64,000 bases of DNA from contig NC_081413.1 in NCBI RefSeq assembly GCF_030272615.1, positions 337,560,802-337,624,801 on the forward strand, read 5' to 3'. Source of the stretch: Cryptomeria japonica (taxonomy: Eukaryota; Streptophyta; Pinopsida; Cupressales; Cupressaceae). Each line of letters begins with the position of its first letter. The stretch's first letter is position 1. A model generated the notes under the pieces. It had not been told where the DNA came from. It ran no database searches and saw only the letters and a program-made list of their open reading frames with translations. Position numbers and translations under genes: made by a program. Of this stretch, positions 10,349 to 22,301 are shown piece by piece.

Positions 10349-12385
10349 TTGAAAATAAATAAGTGGCTGCAAATTCTTATTACAAACAAGAAAATCAAAT
10401 TTGGAGGTGATTCAACAATCACTTTTGGTAGAGATTTGGGAGAAGTTGAAGTTTCCATAATGCTGCCCCAACACTTCCATAATGAAGAATCAACAAGTGG
10501 AAGGTTTTATATGCATTGTCAAGGTGAATTCCATGATGACCAATTGCATGATGAAGGTGTGCAAAATTCTGGTTTATGGTTGGATACTACACCTACGCAT
10601 AAAAATTTGGATGAAAGGTTGAGAGAGTGGGGTGTGTCTAAGTCTTTGGGGGATTTTGTATGGGTAGATGGATGTAGAATACACTGCACAAACATACATT
10701 ATGAGATTAGTTGTTGCATTTTCCTTGAGAGATTGGATAGATATTTGAAACACATGATTAAACTTGAGGGTGTATTCACTCCCCTGGAAGATCATTGGGA
10801 CCGCGAGTTGATAAATGAGTTGAGACAAAAACTTCTACTACTTAAGGCACAATAGGATTCACAACCATTCATTCATGAAGGCAATTTGCTTGATGAAATC
10901 CAACATGATGGAGAACTTATGATAAGTATGGATGAAGCTGGTAAGGTGGTGTTTATGCCTTCCTCTATTAATGAACATGAGAGAGATGTTGAATTGAATT
11001 CACCATGTAAAAACAATGTTGATTGGTGTTCAAATTTGTTGAATAAAGAAGTTGAGTTGATGATTAATCTTGATGTGATTGGAGTAAGGAATGACAGTCC
11101 CACTAGTTTAGAAAGAGACAACACTGATCTATGTATTGATTTTGTGAGTAATGGGACTGATCTTGCAAAAGATTGTGAAATTGAAAAGGTGAATGATAAC
11201 TACATTTGTGTTGATAAGGGTAATAAGTTTGAAATCAACTGCATAGATGGTGATAATGAAAGTTTCTCACTTGAATTCCAAGGCCAAGATGATTCAAGTA
11301 TGTGGAATTACAATGATGAGAAGGAAGACAACATATTCCTTGATGAGGTTGTAGATGATATTTTCTTGCATTCTGACAATGAGTTGGTAGATCAAGCTTT
11401 TAACACAAATAGAGAGATGAATCTAAAACAAAAATTCCTTGATGAATGCCTAAATCAAATTTACCTTGACCATGAAAACAAACCAGCCAATGCAATGAAT
11501 GTTGATGAAATTGATTTGTTGTATGAAACTAACCATTTGTTAGAGCAAAATGTTGACTATGAGGCTGAGGATGGTGAAGGTCAAGTTGATCGAGAACATA
11601 CTTCCAAAAGAAAGTCAGAAGTTGAGATACCTGTACAAATCCAACAATGCGAAATCAGGGAGTGTTTCCACCAATTTGATTTTATGTGTTCAAATGAAAT
11701 TTCAAGAGAAGTTTCATATTCTCAATTTGCTAAGGTTTATGAATTTAAAGATAAAATGCCTAATGCTGATTTCTCTACTTTTGTTGATCCCATCCAGGAA
11801 TTTGATGAAGTTGATGTTGTGAAAGAAGATGAGAATCCCCAAGCCTTGCAGGTTGAAGGTCAAGGTTATATTCAACTCACTGCAGAAGATGAAGTGCAAA
11901 GAGTGATGAACCTTGTGGTAGAGCTAAGTGCTGAAATGGACAACCCAGGATACTCTGACAATATAGAGTATTTTGTAGTATGTGATTCATGTAGAATACA
12001 TCTTACGGATTTGCACCCAGAGGTATGTTGTCCTGATTTTATACTTGCTTGGGAGATTGCTGCAAATTTTAAGATTGATATTAAAGATGGTAATTTGAAG
12101 AAGAAAGAACCTCATATTTCTTGTTTATTAGAAGAAGGCTTTGAAGTAAATAGTCCAGTGGTAGTTGAATGTCTTAGTTCACTACTTGGGATTGTTATTC
12201 ATGATAATGATGTGCTAGAAATTAAAGCTAATCTTGTTGACAATCAACATAATATGTCACCGACAAATGTTTGTTTTTTTGACATGTATGAACCTGAGCG
12301 AGACACCAAGTTCTACCTTGAGCTGGGACCTTATAACGAAGAAGTAACTATACAGGAGCATGCTCCTACAATGCAATCAAATTAG
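10349..12385 (+). pseudogene. Element A acidic protein with duplicated Cys/His motif
   Basis: A nearly intact frame of 679 codons has one stop, TAG at 10853-10855. It starts at or before 10349. The protein is strongly acidic (many Asp, Glu and Asn), with no known retroelement enzyme motif. Two segments resemble each other: DGCRIHCTNIHYEISCC (from 10667) and DSCRIHLTDLHPEVCC (from 11984). Both fit C-x2-H-x4-H-x4-C and are preceded by an aromatic/Val stretch. Such spacing could bind a metal, but this is inference. Its position after gag and the conserved reading frame suggest a structural or accessory role. Confidence 0.6.
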
Positions 12386-13830
12386 GTGGCCTCCTTCCTT
12401 TTACCTCCATATGTTGATTACTTTGTGTTTGAGTATGAGCTGGGAGAGATTAAAACTTGTTTATGGGTAGATCATGATCAAAATGAAAACCCACAATTAC
12501 TGATCTTTAAAGTTTTGTGCTCTTAAAATGATGTTAAAGCTTTGCATTTCTGAGTACAAAAATAAATTTGCTAGACTTAGGACTTGGCCAACTAACTTGT
12601 TATTGTTGAACATAATGAAAAATCAGTCAAGAAGTGGTCAAAATTTTTGTTGTCCCATTTTGTTAAGATCGAGTCTTAATTCATCTTAATGTTAGTTTAG
12701 GCTAGCTAGCTAGGTTATTTTAGTTTCCTTTTTTTTTTTTGTTGCTTTTCCTTGTTGTTTGGTCTTTCCTGTCTTTTGGTCTTGTTGTGTGTCGGTGTTA
12801 TGTCTTCTTTGGTTTCTTGTGTTTTGCTTTTGGTTTGTTGTTTTCTTGGGTTTGCGTGTTGGTTGCGTGGTTTTGCTTTTGCTACATGTTTATTTCCCTT
12901 TTTATTTTCTTTAGTTCATTTGTCTTGTTTTGTTTGTTTCATTTTGCTGTGTCGGGATACATGTTTATTCTCAAAGATTCTGAAGGATAGGTGTTCCTTG
13001 CATAACAGGTTGGAAAATTTTGAGAGACTTCGACTCTTTTCTCTTTACAACCTCATTATTGTTTGGTTAATCTTGAAATCTTTGTCTACATTCATCCAAA
13101 GTGATATATAATGGTTTAATTATGATCTGAGTTCTTGGATCCCAATTGGAAAAGGATAACCTAATTACTCAACACCACCACCACACTAAGTCACATCAAA
13201 TTTTTTTGTAAGATATCAGATGAACTTGTTTCCAAGTAAAAAATCAGAAGTTAGGATGTTTCACGTTGTCCACTGTGGCTCCCAAACCAATAATCAGAAT
13301 TCAATGTTTGAAAGTTGCTTAAAGGTTACAAAGAAATAATCCTTCTATATTATATGATGTGAAAAATAATCTAAAAATAAAATGATGAAAGAGAAAAGAA
13401 ATAATTCACTTGCAACAACTAAGCTTGGGTGTTTCAAGTAATCTCCACCGGGGCTATGGATGCTTGGCTAACAGTGGAGCACTACTTGAAGGGAGCCAGA
13501 GGTATCTCTATGGGGGCTATGGATGCTCGGCTGGTAGAAGAGTTATGTTGATGATGACCTTGCACAAAACACATTGATTGATTTCACCTACGTAGCTTGG
13601 GCCCAATTCCCTTTATTTATCTTCATCATTGAGGAAGATGGAGTAATGAATCGTGTGCACATACTTAAGAGTTGATCTTGTTCTATTCTAGATTTGGCTT
13701 CCTATTCATTATTTCACTCATCTTTTCACTCTTATACATTCTTTTGAATGATAGTAGTCTTAGACATCAGATAAACTAGAGAATCTGAAGTTCTAAAATG
13801 CCTAGTCATTTTTTCCAGACAGTCGCCATT
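12386..13830 (+). other. Element A non-coding 3' internal region
   Basis: No coding frame is convincing here. 12719-12960 is T-rich on the plus strand; its short hydrophobic ORFs look like by-products of composition. No clear polypurine tract precedes the 3' LTR start at 13831; the sequence just upstream is TTTTTTCCAGACAGTCGCCA. Confidence 0.5.
13450..13532 (+). repeat. 20-bp direct repeat, two copies
   Basis: GGGGCTATGGATGCTYGGCT occurs at 13450-13469 and again at 13513-13532 with a single T/C difference, 63 bp apart. It sits in element A's non-coding region. No function is visible. Confidence 0.7.
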
Positions 13831-15777
13831 TGTTATGCTTTGCATATCTAGTCCCATCATTTTCATTCCCATGAAATTATGGGTCCCTCTTTTGTCTTTT
13901 TCTATATTATTTTTCCCTTTTCTTTTTGGCTTTTTATTTTGGGCACTTCGGGAATTCAGTTTTTTGAGTTCCCGGGGTGGGCTTTTTCTTGTTTCCTTTT
14001 CTTTGTTCGGGAGTTCGGGTCCCCGATTTCCCAAGTTCATTTCTTTTTTTGTTTGTTTGTTTGTCTAGCCCCAGAGGTTTGGGTTTCTGAAGTTCTAGGT
14101 CATTTGTCTATTTCCTTATTTGGAAGTTTGGGTTCCCAAACTCTCGAGTTCACTTTGTGTTGGTTTGGAGCATCACTTTGGAACTTTGGGTTCCCGGACT
14201 GCCGAAGTGTTTGTTCGTCTTTTGGTTTTCACTCCGTAAGTTCGGATTCATGAACTCCTAGGTTGTTCTTCTAGTCTATTCTTCGAAAACCTAGGTTCTC
14301 GGGGTTCCCAGTCTGTTGCCTATGTTGCATTTCAGAAACCCGGGTTCCCGAGCTCTTGAAAATGGGGTCATTGGTTTGTTTTCCATCGCTTTGGAAACTC
14401 TAGTTCCCCAGTTTCCAAAATTATGGTTTTGTTGGTTTTGGTTCTTTGTTTGAACCAATTCGGAAACCCAAGTTCTTGAGTTTGCGAGTTGGTTTCTCTT
14501 TTGCCTATCTATTCAACTCGAACCCTGTAGTCCTAGGGTCCCGAACCTTCTTTTCTACTTCGTATTTGTAGTTTTGGGGACTTTGGTTCTCCGAAGTTCT
14601 GCGTTGCCTATTGAGTCCTTCCTCAGAACTTCAGAACCCTGAAGTCTTGGGTTTGTTTCGTGTCCGCTGTTGGACCACTTTGGAAACCCAGGTTCTCAAG
14701 TTTTCAAATTAGTCCCTAATGTGTTGTTGGTGAGCTCGGGACCTTAGGTTACCGAACTCCCATGTTTTCTTTGTTTTCTCACCTCAAGACCTCGGGATCC
14801 TAGAGTCCTGAAGTGATTTATTTTTGTAGTGATGTTTCTTTGAGTAGTGTTTGATTCTTGTTTGATTGGTTTTGTAGGTTTAGTTGTATTAATGGAATCT
14901 TCTCGAAAGGAAAAATATCTTGAGAAGTTTCCGATCATAATGAAGTACCAATATCAAGGGCGAACATATGCCTCAAAACTGGAAAATGCAATTCAGTGGG
15001 TAACAGACATAGAGATTTGGTATATTGAGGTCGAAGCTATTGAAAAGAAAATTTTGAAGAAGTCTGAGTTTTGAATTTTGTATGTTACTGACCCTCCCGA
15101 GGTAGTTGCATGATTCATGAGTAACTAAAAGAGCTATAAAAAGAAGTAAAAGATAAACATACAGTTTCTAATGGTAGCATGATATTTTTTAGAATTTTTG
15201 CATGTCACTAGTACTAGGACTTCAACTACTACCCCAACACATACTTTAATTATTGAGCAAGTTTTGCATGATTACAAAGTGTTGGTTCATGGAGCACCAT
15301 TTTCGTAATAGTTTACCCAATTACAATTTCGTAGTGTTTAATTGGAGTTCGAGGCATATTTGAATGTTGATTTAGTGATATTGATATATTTTCTGGAATT
15401 TATCATTTGAATGCTAATTTAGTGATATTGATAATATTGGGTTATGAAATTCTCACTGTGTGGATCATTTAGTTGTTATTGTATTGATTTTATTGTTATT
15501 TTCTTCTTCCCTTGATCTATATTTTGCTACTTATTTTGAAAGAGAATCCAAATCAGAAAATACAAAAAGAAAGTAGGTAATTTGAAATTATTTCAACTAG
15601 TAGGCCCATTGATAGGTACAATCACATCAACCATTGAGTTTCCCATCACCATTGCGACCCGACTATAGAGACCTTGGAGTGTTTAGTTTCCCAAAACTTA
15701 TTGCTTTTTAGGAGAGGTGGTGAGTGTTCACATAAACTACTTGACTGTTGGTGAGTGTGTCAAAACACCTATCAACA
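13831..15777 (+). repeat. 3' LTR of element A
   Basis: Starts TGTTATGC and ends CTATCAACA like the 5' LTR. It carries its own version of the inverted-repeat array (about 13930-14815), including a perfect stem TTGGAAACT 14391-14399 / AGTTTCCAA 14410-14418. It has a deletion of about 460 bp near 15357 relative to the 5' copy. Divergence between the two LTRs is considerable, so the insertion is not recent. Confidence 0.85.
14892..15115 (+). pseudogene. Second copy of the LTR ORF, with one stop
   Basis: Counterpart of the ORF at 8062-8283. It starts ATGGAATCTTCTCG and keeps the frame through KYQYQGRT and ILKKSEF, then meets TGA at 15072-15074 where the other copy has CAA. Reading past the stop gives ILYVTDPPEVVA and the same terminal stop. 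The upstream splice-acceptor-like tract is also kept (TTGGTTTTGTAG/GT). Confidence 0.45.
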
Positions 15778-15783
15778 AAAGCC

Positions 15784-16523
15784 TTAACACTTAATTACAA
15801 AATTACATCAAACGATACATAAATTAACCATCGAACCAATATAATTCCATAGACAAAATAGAATGGATGTAAATAAACTCCTTAATCACAAACCACCATT
15901 CGAAACTTTCCCAAAATCAATCGTAATAGGCTACACCACCAAAAATACCACATAACACAAAGAATATCATTAGACCTAAAAAATATTATATAACTTGCAC
16001 AAGGATCAATGCAGACCACCACAACAAATAGGACATGATTAGGAAAATCTGACAAGTACATTAGAACCATCTACAATAGATGCACCAACATCACTTATTC
16101 AAATCATCATGGATCAACACGCTAACACACAAGAATACTTATCAGCAACAACTCAGATAAGAAAGATAGCTTGTGGAGCATCAAATCATGAACCATCTAA
16201 AATGTAGATACATACAAACATCCAAAACACAAGATATAATCATACCGGAGCACAAATGATCAAACATCAGAATAGTGAAACTTTGAACACTGAAAACCAA
16301 TCTCCATACCAGAATCCTTAACTCAATCAAATCATCACATATCATCATGGAATCAATAAAGAATGATGTATCTGTAGTTGATTCAACATCCCAAATAGAT
16401 AAATCAACTAGATCAACTCACTACAAACACCAAATCAACAAAACAACTCTCTGCAACACCAAGACATGAGAATGTGTTGACATCAATGATGACAACATAT
16501 CCTAGCAACAACAATATACAACA
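15784..16523 (-). repeat. Copia element E1, 3' LTR (right fragment)
   Basis: Continues the LTR broken at 172 and matches 50457-51211 of E2. It ends ATACAACA at 16523, directly next to the polypurine tract. No gene is seen. Confidence 0.85.
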
Positions 16524-16545
16524 ATCTCCCCTTTGGCATTGGTGG
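16524..16545 (-). promoter_or_regulatory. Polypurine tract of E1
   Basis: On the minus strand, GCCACCAATGCCAAAGGGGA runs directly into the 3' LTR. This purine run primes plus-strand DNA synthesis. The extended upstream word is shared with elements D, E2 and F. Confidence 0.75.
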
Positions 16546-16898
16546 CAGGATATGAATGTGAAAAACAATCAATGCATAGGAAAAAATCACCATCAACAAA
16601 CTCCAACAAAATCCCCCTAAGATCATGCACACAAAGCTCCAAAGATAAGGCATTTTTTCATATTCTTCTCTCCCCCTTTGACAGCAATGCCAAAGATAAA
16701 ATGCAAATCATGCTTCTCTCCCCAAACCAAGTAATCTCTTCCTCTAAGAAAGACAATCTCTCCCCCTTAGGATAAAATCACAACTCAACATCTGAACCAT
16801 GTCATTGACTACCCCTGGCTGAGTATCAACACCAACTTATCAACTTAGATAAGAAGATAAGACTATGAAGTCCACCGAATTGATGCAAGACAGTGCAT
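16546..16898 (-). other. E1 3' non-coding region
   Basis: Lies between the stop of the RNase H frame and the polypurine tract. It contains repeated 'ctccccctt'-like words (for example near 16670 and 16760) but no gene. A similar region lies at 35641-35943 in E2. Confidence 0.5.
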
Positions 16899-17251
16899 CT
16901 AGTTCTTATCAGGAGGGTCATAGACCCCTAACTTTTCTTTCAAATAGATAACTATATCTACAGGAAAAGGCTTAGTGAAAATATCTACAATCTAATATTT
17001 TGTAGATACATACTCCAATTTTACTTCTTCATCACTGACCTTCTCCCTCAAGAAGTGATAATTAATTGATATATGCTTTGTTTAAGAATGCAGAACCAAA
17101 TTATTGGAAATATTAATAGCACTTGAATTCTCATAGTAAATAATAGTAGGCCCATCATATACAACTCTAATATCCTTCAACATTTGCTTCATCCAAACTA
17201 CCTAAGTATATTTGCTAGTAGCAATAATGTATTCAACTTCAATAGTAGATA
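16899..17251 (-). pseudogene. E1 RNase H, C-terminal fragment
   Basis: The minus strand encodes the end of the Copia RNase H: a KDIRVVY-like helix, a YY(E/D)NSSAI motif, LHSKTKHISI, a basic loop, and the D(I)FTKP terminal motif, ending GVYDPPDKN and a stop at 16899-16901. The upstream half is found at 31588 onward, beyond element D. One or more internal stops are present. Confidence 0.75.
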
Positions 17252-18286
17252 TGTTGGTATTATTGATATGTTGCACTACTTTTGTCATTGATGTCAACAC
17301 TTATCCTTCTGAAGATCTTTGGTTATGTTTACCAGCAAGTTTAGTGACTTATGCATAGTCACCGATATTTGGTTCACCGATAGGTTATATTGTTCACCGA
17401 CACTGAGGATGACTTGTTATCATCTGGAGATCACTTGGTTATGTCGAAGACATGGTTTGGACACTTGGTTTTGGAGATTTGGTTATTGGTCTAATTGGGT
17501 TGACATATTTGCTATTACTGGCCAATTGGGTTAGGTTATGGACCGACACATGTTATCTATTCTAGATCAGCACGACACGTTATGGAGATGGTTTAATTAA
17601 TTGGTATTGTTGTTGAGCCAACATGATGCATGGCATCTTGACTTACTTGTTGTAATTGATTTTATTGTAATATTCTTAGTGAGCCGACCTACACATTTGG
17701 TCTTAGGTTTTGGTATATATGTAAGATCTCATTTGTGAGATGAAGGAATGATATGTAAGGTTATGGTATTGTAACATGGTATGTACAAATATTGAAGATC
17801 ATATGAGCAGACCATAGAGAAGGAGATAATCAGAGTTTAACTGGTACTAAATCCAGCATTGGAGATACTACTTTGAGCAGTACATTATCATTGGATTTAA
17901 TCATCCAATTGTAGTTAGTGTGACTCCTATTTTGTGATTGAGCAGTGAGCTCTAGGCGGTTGGCCTTTCTGTATGTGCATACCCCATTTGTATACACATA
18001 CTATCTGTAGTAGTATCATCTGATTGTGGGTAAGGTTTCCCACCATCATTTTTCCCCTTACAGGGCTTCCACGTACAAATCTCTATGTTATGTGTTGTGG
18101 ATGTTGTTTCTCTTTCTGTTTCATGCATTAAGTTTCATCGGTATTGATATTAACTAATAATCTGTTTACCAGCATTAAGTTTGGTTTATCAATATTATGT
18201 ATCAAGTTTGATTAAGTTATATTTGGGTTGAAATTATTGGACAACTGATTCACCCCCCCCCTCTCATTTGCCTCTGGGTCCTAACA
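17252..18286 (+). repeat. 5' LTR of element D
   Basis: TG...CA ended. Contains a TATA-like TATATAT at 17714-17720 followed by a short hairpin ATCTCATTTGTGAGAT, and near its end the C-run word CTGATTCACCCCCC (about 18245-18260), which recurs near the ends of other LTRs in this window. Confidence 0.9.
17714..17720 (+). promoter_or_regulatory. Putative TATA box of element D
   Basis: TATATAT in the 5' LTR, kept in the 3' LTR at about 31016. The position, about 570 bp before the LTR end, fits a U3 promoter. Prediction by motif only. Confidence 0.4.
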
Positions 18287-18288
18287 AT

Positions 18289-18300
18289 TGGTATCAGAGC
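18289..18300 (+). promoter_or_regulatory. Primer binding site of element D (initiator Met tRNA)
   Basis: TGGTATCAGAGC starts 3 bp after the LTR end. This is the standard plant Copia site complementary to the 3' end of initiator Met tRNA. Confidence 0.9.
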
Positions 18301-18343
18301 TAAGTCCTCTTTTTGCAGAAGTTTAACAACTTGAGGAGATTCT

Positions 18344-19389
18344 ATGGCAACTAACTATTTCGGGAAGGACAGTTTGAAACTTGATGGAACTAACTTTGGT
18401 ATATGGAAGTTAGAATGGAGACACATTTGAATTGCATTCAAAAAGACATATGGGATGTTACACAGAATGACTATGTTGGTCTTACATAGAGTCAACCTAA
18501 TCCACCTACATTGGGTAAGGATCAATAGAATGATTGCAAAGCAAGAGAAGCACTTTTGAGCGCCTTGTCAGATCAGCAAATCATGGGATTATCAAACTGA
18601 TCTACTGCTAAAGCTATTTGGGATAAATTGGAGACATTGAATGAAGGTGATACCACTGTCAAAATTGCAAAACTGGAATGCTTCCGGGTTAGGTATGAAA
18701 ATTTGAAAATGGAAGAAGATAAAAGAATTTTTTCTTTTATGGAAAGGGTTAATGAAATTGTTTTAGGAATACAATGATGTGGAGGTTCCTTAAGTGAATA
18801 TGAAATTGTTTCTAAAGTTTTAAGAGCATTGCCATCGGCATACAAAATGAAAGTAACTACTATTAATGAGTTAAGAACTATGCCTAATACATCAGTATCT
18901 AGAGATACCTTGGTTGGAAAACTTTTAGCATTTGAGGTTGAGGAATTTGGTCATGTTGCTACAATTAAGACAAATTTAGCCTTCAAAGCATCATCATATG
19001 TGACATCATCATCATCAGCTAATAAATTTGATTAGAAAGAACTTTATGTAAGAGAACTTGAAGACATTAGGAGGGAAAATTAAGAACTTGAAGAACTTGA
19101 AGCACTATTTGCAAGGAAAATGCCTAAAGGTCATATTGGAAATAAGTATGAAGGTAAAGCACCCTTTAAATGTTTTAACTGCAATAAAATTGGTCATTTG
19201 GCATCTAGATGTCTTGATAGACATGCAAGATTGAGAGAAGAAGCTAAAAGAACATATAAACCTAACCCTGAATATCAGAGATACAGATTTAAGAAGAATA
19301 GAGACAAATCATGTTATTATGCTGATGAAGAGTTACTGATGATTCTAATGAAGAACCGAGAGATAATGGATGGGCTTTTGTTGAAATAA
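18344..19389 (+). pseudogene. Element D gag (UBN2-type capsid and zinc knuckle)
   Basis: Starts MATNYFGKDSLKLDGTNFGIWK at 18344, then shifts frame near 18405. It continues through a WDKLETLNEGD / NLKMEEDKRI / VLRALPSAYK series typical of the Copia gag capsid (UBN2/DUF4219 families). A nucleocapsid knuckle CFNCNKIGHLASRC lies at about 19174-19215. Several stops (for example near 18597, 18775, 19033 and 19081) break the frame. Gag packages element RNA into particles. Confidence 0.85.
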
Positions 19390-19436
19390 TAGAAGATCAA
19401 CTGGCACCTATTGTTCCAGTGGTACGGCAAGCCCTG

Positions 19437-20680
19437 ACAGCTAAAATTGAAGAAAAGGATGAATGGATTATAGATTCTGGATGTTCACATCATATGACTG
19501 GTGATAAAAGTAAATTCTTATCTTTTTAGGAATACAATGGAGGTCTAGTAAGATTTGGAGATGACAAAGCTTGTTTGATCAGAGGAAAATGCACTATATC
19601 TTTTGATAGTAATCACAATACTGACAATGTTTATTATGTTGAAGGTTTGAAGCATAATCTTTTGAGTGTTGGTCAATTAGTTGAAAAAGGATTTCAGCTA
19701 CAATTCAAGAATGGTAAATACAAAATCATGAATAGAACTGGTTTGGAAATTGTAACTGGTAATCAAACTAGAGGTAATATCTTTCATTTGAATAACAATG
19801 AAAAGACATGCTTGATTGAACATATTGATGAAAGTTGGTTATGGCATAAAAGACTCTATCATGTGAATTTTGATTATATTGTGAAGATTAGTTCATCTAA
19901 GGCAGTAAGGGATTTACCTAAGATTGTAAAACCTCATAATTTGGTATGTAAGGAATGTCAAATGGGAAAGTAAGTTAGAAAAACTTTCAAGATTATTTTT
20001 GAGAAAACCAATGATGTTCTTAATTTAATTCATACTGACTTATGTGGTCCGGCAAGAACAAGAAGTCTACAGGGAGATAGATACTTTATGCTAATTATTG
20101 ATGATTACTCTAGAATGTGTTGGGTTACTTTTCTCATGGAGAAATCAGAAGCTTTTGGGAAATTCAAATTATTCAAAGCACTTGTAGAGAATGAACCGGT
20201 AATAAAACCAAATGTTTAAGATTAGATCAAGGAGGTGAATTTACATCTAAGGAGTTCAATACATTTTGTGAAGTGAATAGAATTAGAAGACAACTATCAG
20301 CACCCCAGACACCTCAGCAAAATGAAGTTGTGGAAAGGAAGAATAGAACTATTTTGGATGTAGCTAGAAGCATGATATTAGAAGAAAATCTACCTCATGT
20401 GTATTGGAGAGAAGCAATGAATATAGTGGTTTACACTTTCAACAGAGTTCACATCAAAGGTAAACCGGTAAGACACCTTATGAATTATGGTTTGGTAATA
20501 TTCCTACTCTTAAGTACTTTAGAATATTTGGAACCAAATTCAACATTAGGAGAGATGAGTATATTGGTAAATTTGATCCTAGAAGTGATGAAGGAATATT
20601 TCTTGGTTATTCATCTAAGAGAAAAGCATATAGATGTTTTAATAAAAGATTGTAGAAAATCATTGAGAGTGCAAATGTGA
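19437..20680 (+). pseudogene. Element D protease and integrase
   Basis: The protease active site DSG is at 19473-19481 within DEWIIDSGCSHHMTGDKSKF. The GLKHNLLSVGQL block follows. The integrase zinc motif (LWHKRLYHVNF ... CKECQMGK) spans about 19840-19970, with a stop directly after it. The integrase core begins HTDLCGPA near 20033, continues DDYSRMCWVTF, and after a frameshift near 20215 shows QGGEFTSKEFN and the catalytic Glu region QNEVVERKNRT. A further frame shift follows near 20480. Integrase inserts the cDNA into host DNA. Confidence 0.85.
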
Positions 20681-20820
20681 AGATAGATGAACACTTTAGA
20701 AGAAATTCAAGGTCTATGGATTATGAACTGATAGTTGAGATAATCACAAATGAACCTATATAGAGTGCACTGGTACATAATGTTGGTCCATTCACATCGG
20801 CATCATTAGAGAATTCCACA

Positions 20821-22296
20821 GTGACTGAAGAACAACAACAAGTGAACACACCCAGGTATGTAAGATTGAATCACTCTGCAAGTCAGATAATTGGGAATAA
20901 GTATCAAGGAGTTATGACAAGAGGAAGACTAGAAAATGAAGAGGTATGTTTAATTTCTCAAATCGAACCAGCATCTGTCATTGAGGCATGTGAAGGTAAA
21001 CATTGGATTAAAGCTATGGAAGATGAATTGGAACAAATTGAAAAGAACAATACATGGACATTGGTTCCCCAGCCTAAAGATAAAAATGTAATTGGAACTA
21101 AATGGGTATTCAGAAAAAAACTTAATGAAGATGGTAAGGTAATCAGAAACAAAGCAAGATTAGTGTGTACAGGCTATTCACAAAAAGAGGGAATTGATTA
21201 CAATGAAACCTTTGCACCGGTAGCTAGAATTGAGGCAGTTAGATTATTTCTTGCATTTGCAGCACACAAGAACTATAAAGTATATCAAATGGATATTAAA
21301 TGTGCATTTTTGAATGGTGATCTTGAAAAGGAAGTTTACATTGAACAACCTGATGGATTTTTATTGACAAATATGGTTTGTAGATTAAGGAAAGCTTCAT
21401 ATGGATTAGAGCAAGCTCCTAGAGCTTGGTATGCTAGATTGGACAAATATCTTATGAAGCTTGGTTACACTGAAGGTAATGCTGACAACAACTTATATTT
21501 CAAAGTGACTAATGAAGACATTTTGGTTATTGAAGTTTTTGTTGATGACATCATTTTTGGAGGAGAAGATGAATTGTGTAAAGACTTTTCTAATAAGATG
21601 CAGGAAGAATTTAAAATGTCTAATATTGGGGAGATAAAAATCTTTTTTGGATTGCAGATTTCATAGACTGATAAAGGTATATTCATATATCAATCAAAGT
21701 ACTTGAAGGAATTAGTGAAGAAATTTGGTATGGAAAACTCTAAACTGGTAAGTACTCCTATGACTACAACTGATAAACTATCATTGAAGGATGATTCAGC
21801 TCCTTTTAATCCGACAAGATACAAATCTATGATTGGAGGTTTACTGTATTTGACACAAACAAGACCTGATATAATGAATTCAGTGTGTATTATTTCAAGT
21901 TTTCAGAGTAATCCTAGAGAAAACCATGAATCAACAGTGAAAAGGATTTTTTAGTATCTACAAGGCACAACAAATCTTGGTTTATGGTATCCTAAAGATG
22001 AAAATTTTGATTTATGTGCATACACCGATGCTAATTGGGAAGGAGATGTAGATGACAGAAAGAGCACCAGCGGTGGGGCATTCTTTCTTGGTAGCAGATT
22101 GATTTCATGGTTGAGCAAGAAACATAGTTGTACATCATTATCAACAGCAGAATCAGAATATGTTGCAACAACAACTAATTGTACTCAGATATTATGGATT
22201 AAGCAAATATTGAAGGACATAAAGGTAAAATGCAAAGAACCTATAATCATCTATTGTGATAATTCAACAACAATTGATATATCTAAGAATCCAGTA
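20821..22296 (+). pseudogene. Element D reverse transcriptase and RNase H (first part)
   Basis: Reverse transcriptase is well preserved: [77 protein letters not shown] and the catalytic FVDDIIFGG (about 21538-21564). Stops occur near 21664 and 21952. RNase H follows, with YTDANWEGDVDDRKS, LSTAESEYVA and YCDNSTTI. The frame is cut at 22296-22301 by element F and resumes at 29973. Reverse transcriptase copies element RNA to DNA and RNase H removes the RNA strand. Confidence 0.9.
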
Positions 22297-22301
22297 TTTC
22301 A

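Larger units (their letters stand above)
173..15777 (+). mobile_element. Element A: non-autonomous LTR retrotransposon (gag plus acidic ORF, no pol)
   Basis: Element A begins TGTTATGC, ends ATCAACA and is flanked by aagcc (168-172 and 15779-15783, with one extra A at the right junction). It splits an E1 LTR whose two parts are contiguous in the E2 copy. Its LTRs are 173-9366 (containing element B) and 13831-15777. The internal region 9367-13830 carries a primer site, a Ty3/gypsy-type gag fragment and one long acidic ORF. No protease, reverse transcriptase, RNase H or integrase motif was found, so it must be moved in trans. It resembles the TR-GAG class of plant non-autonomous elements (established class; assignment inferred). 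Confidence 0.85.

Noticed and set aside
9627-12385. A hidden reverse transcriptase or integrase in element A
   Set aside because: Searched all plus-strand frames between 9367 and 13830 for YVDD/FADD, DSG/DTG, HHCC and DDE blocks; none was found.
12719-13111. Short hydrophobic ORFs in the T-rich stretch of element A
   Set aside because: T-rich sequence gives Phe/Leu/Cys-rich frames by chance. There are two overlapping frames of equal quality and no motif.
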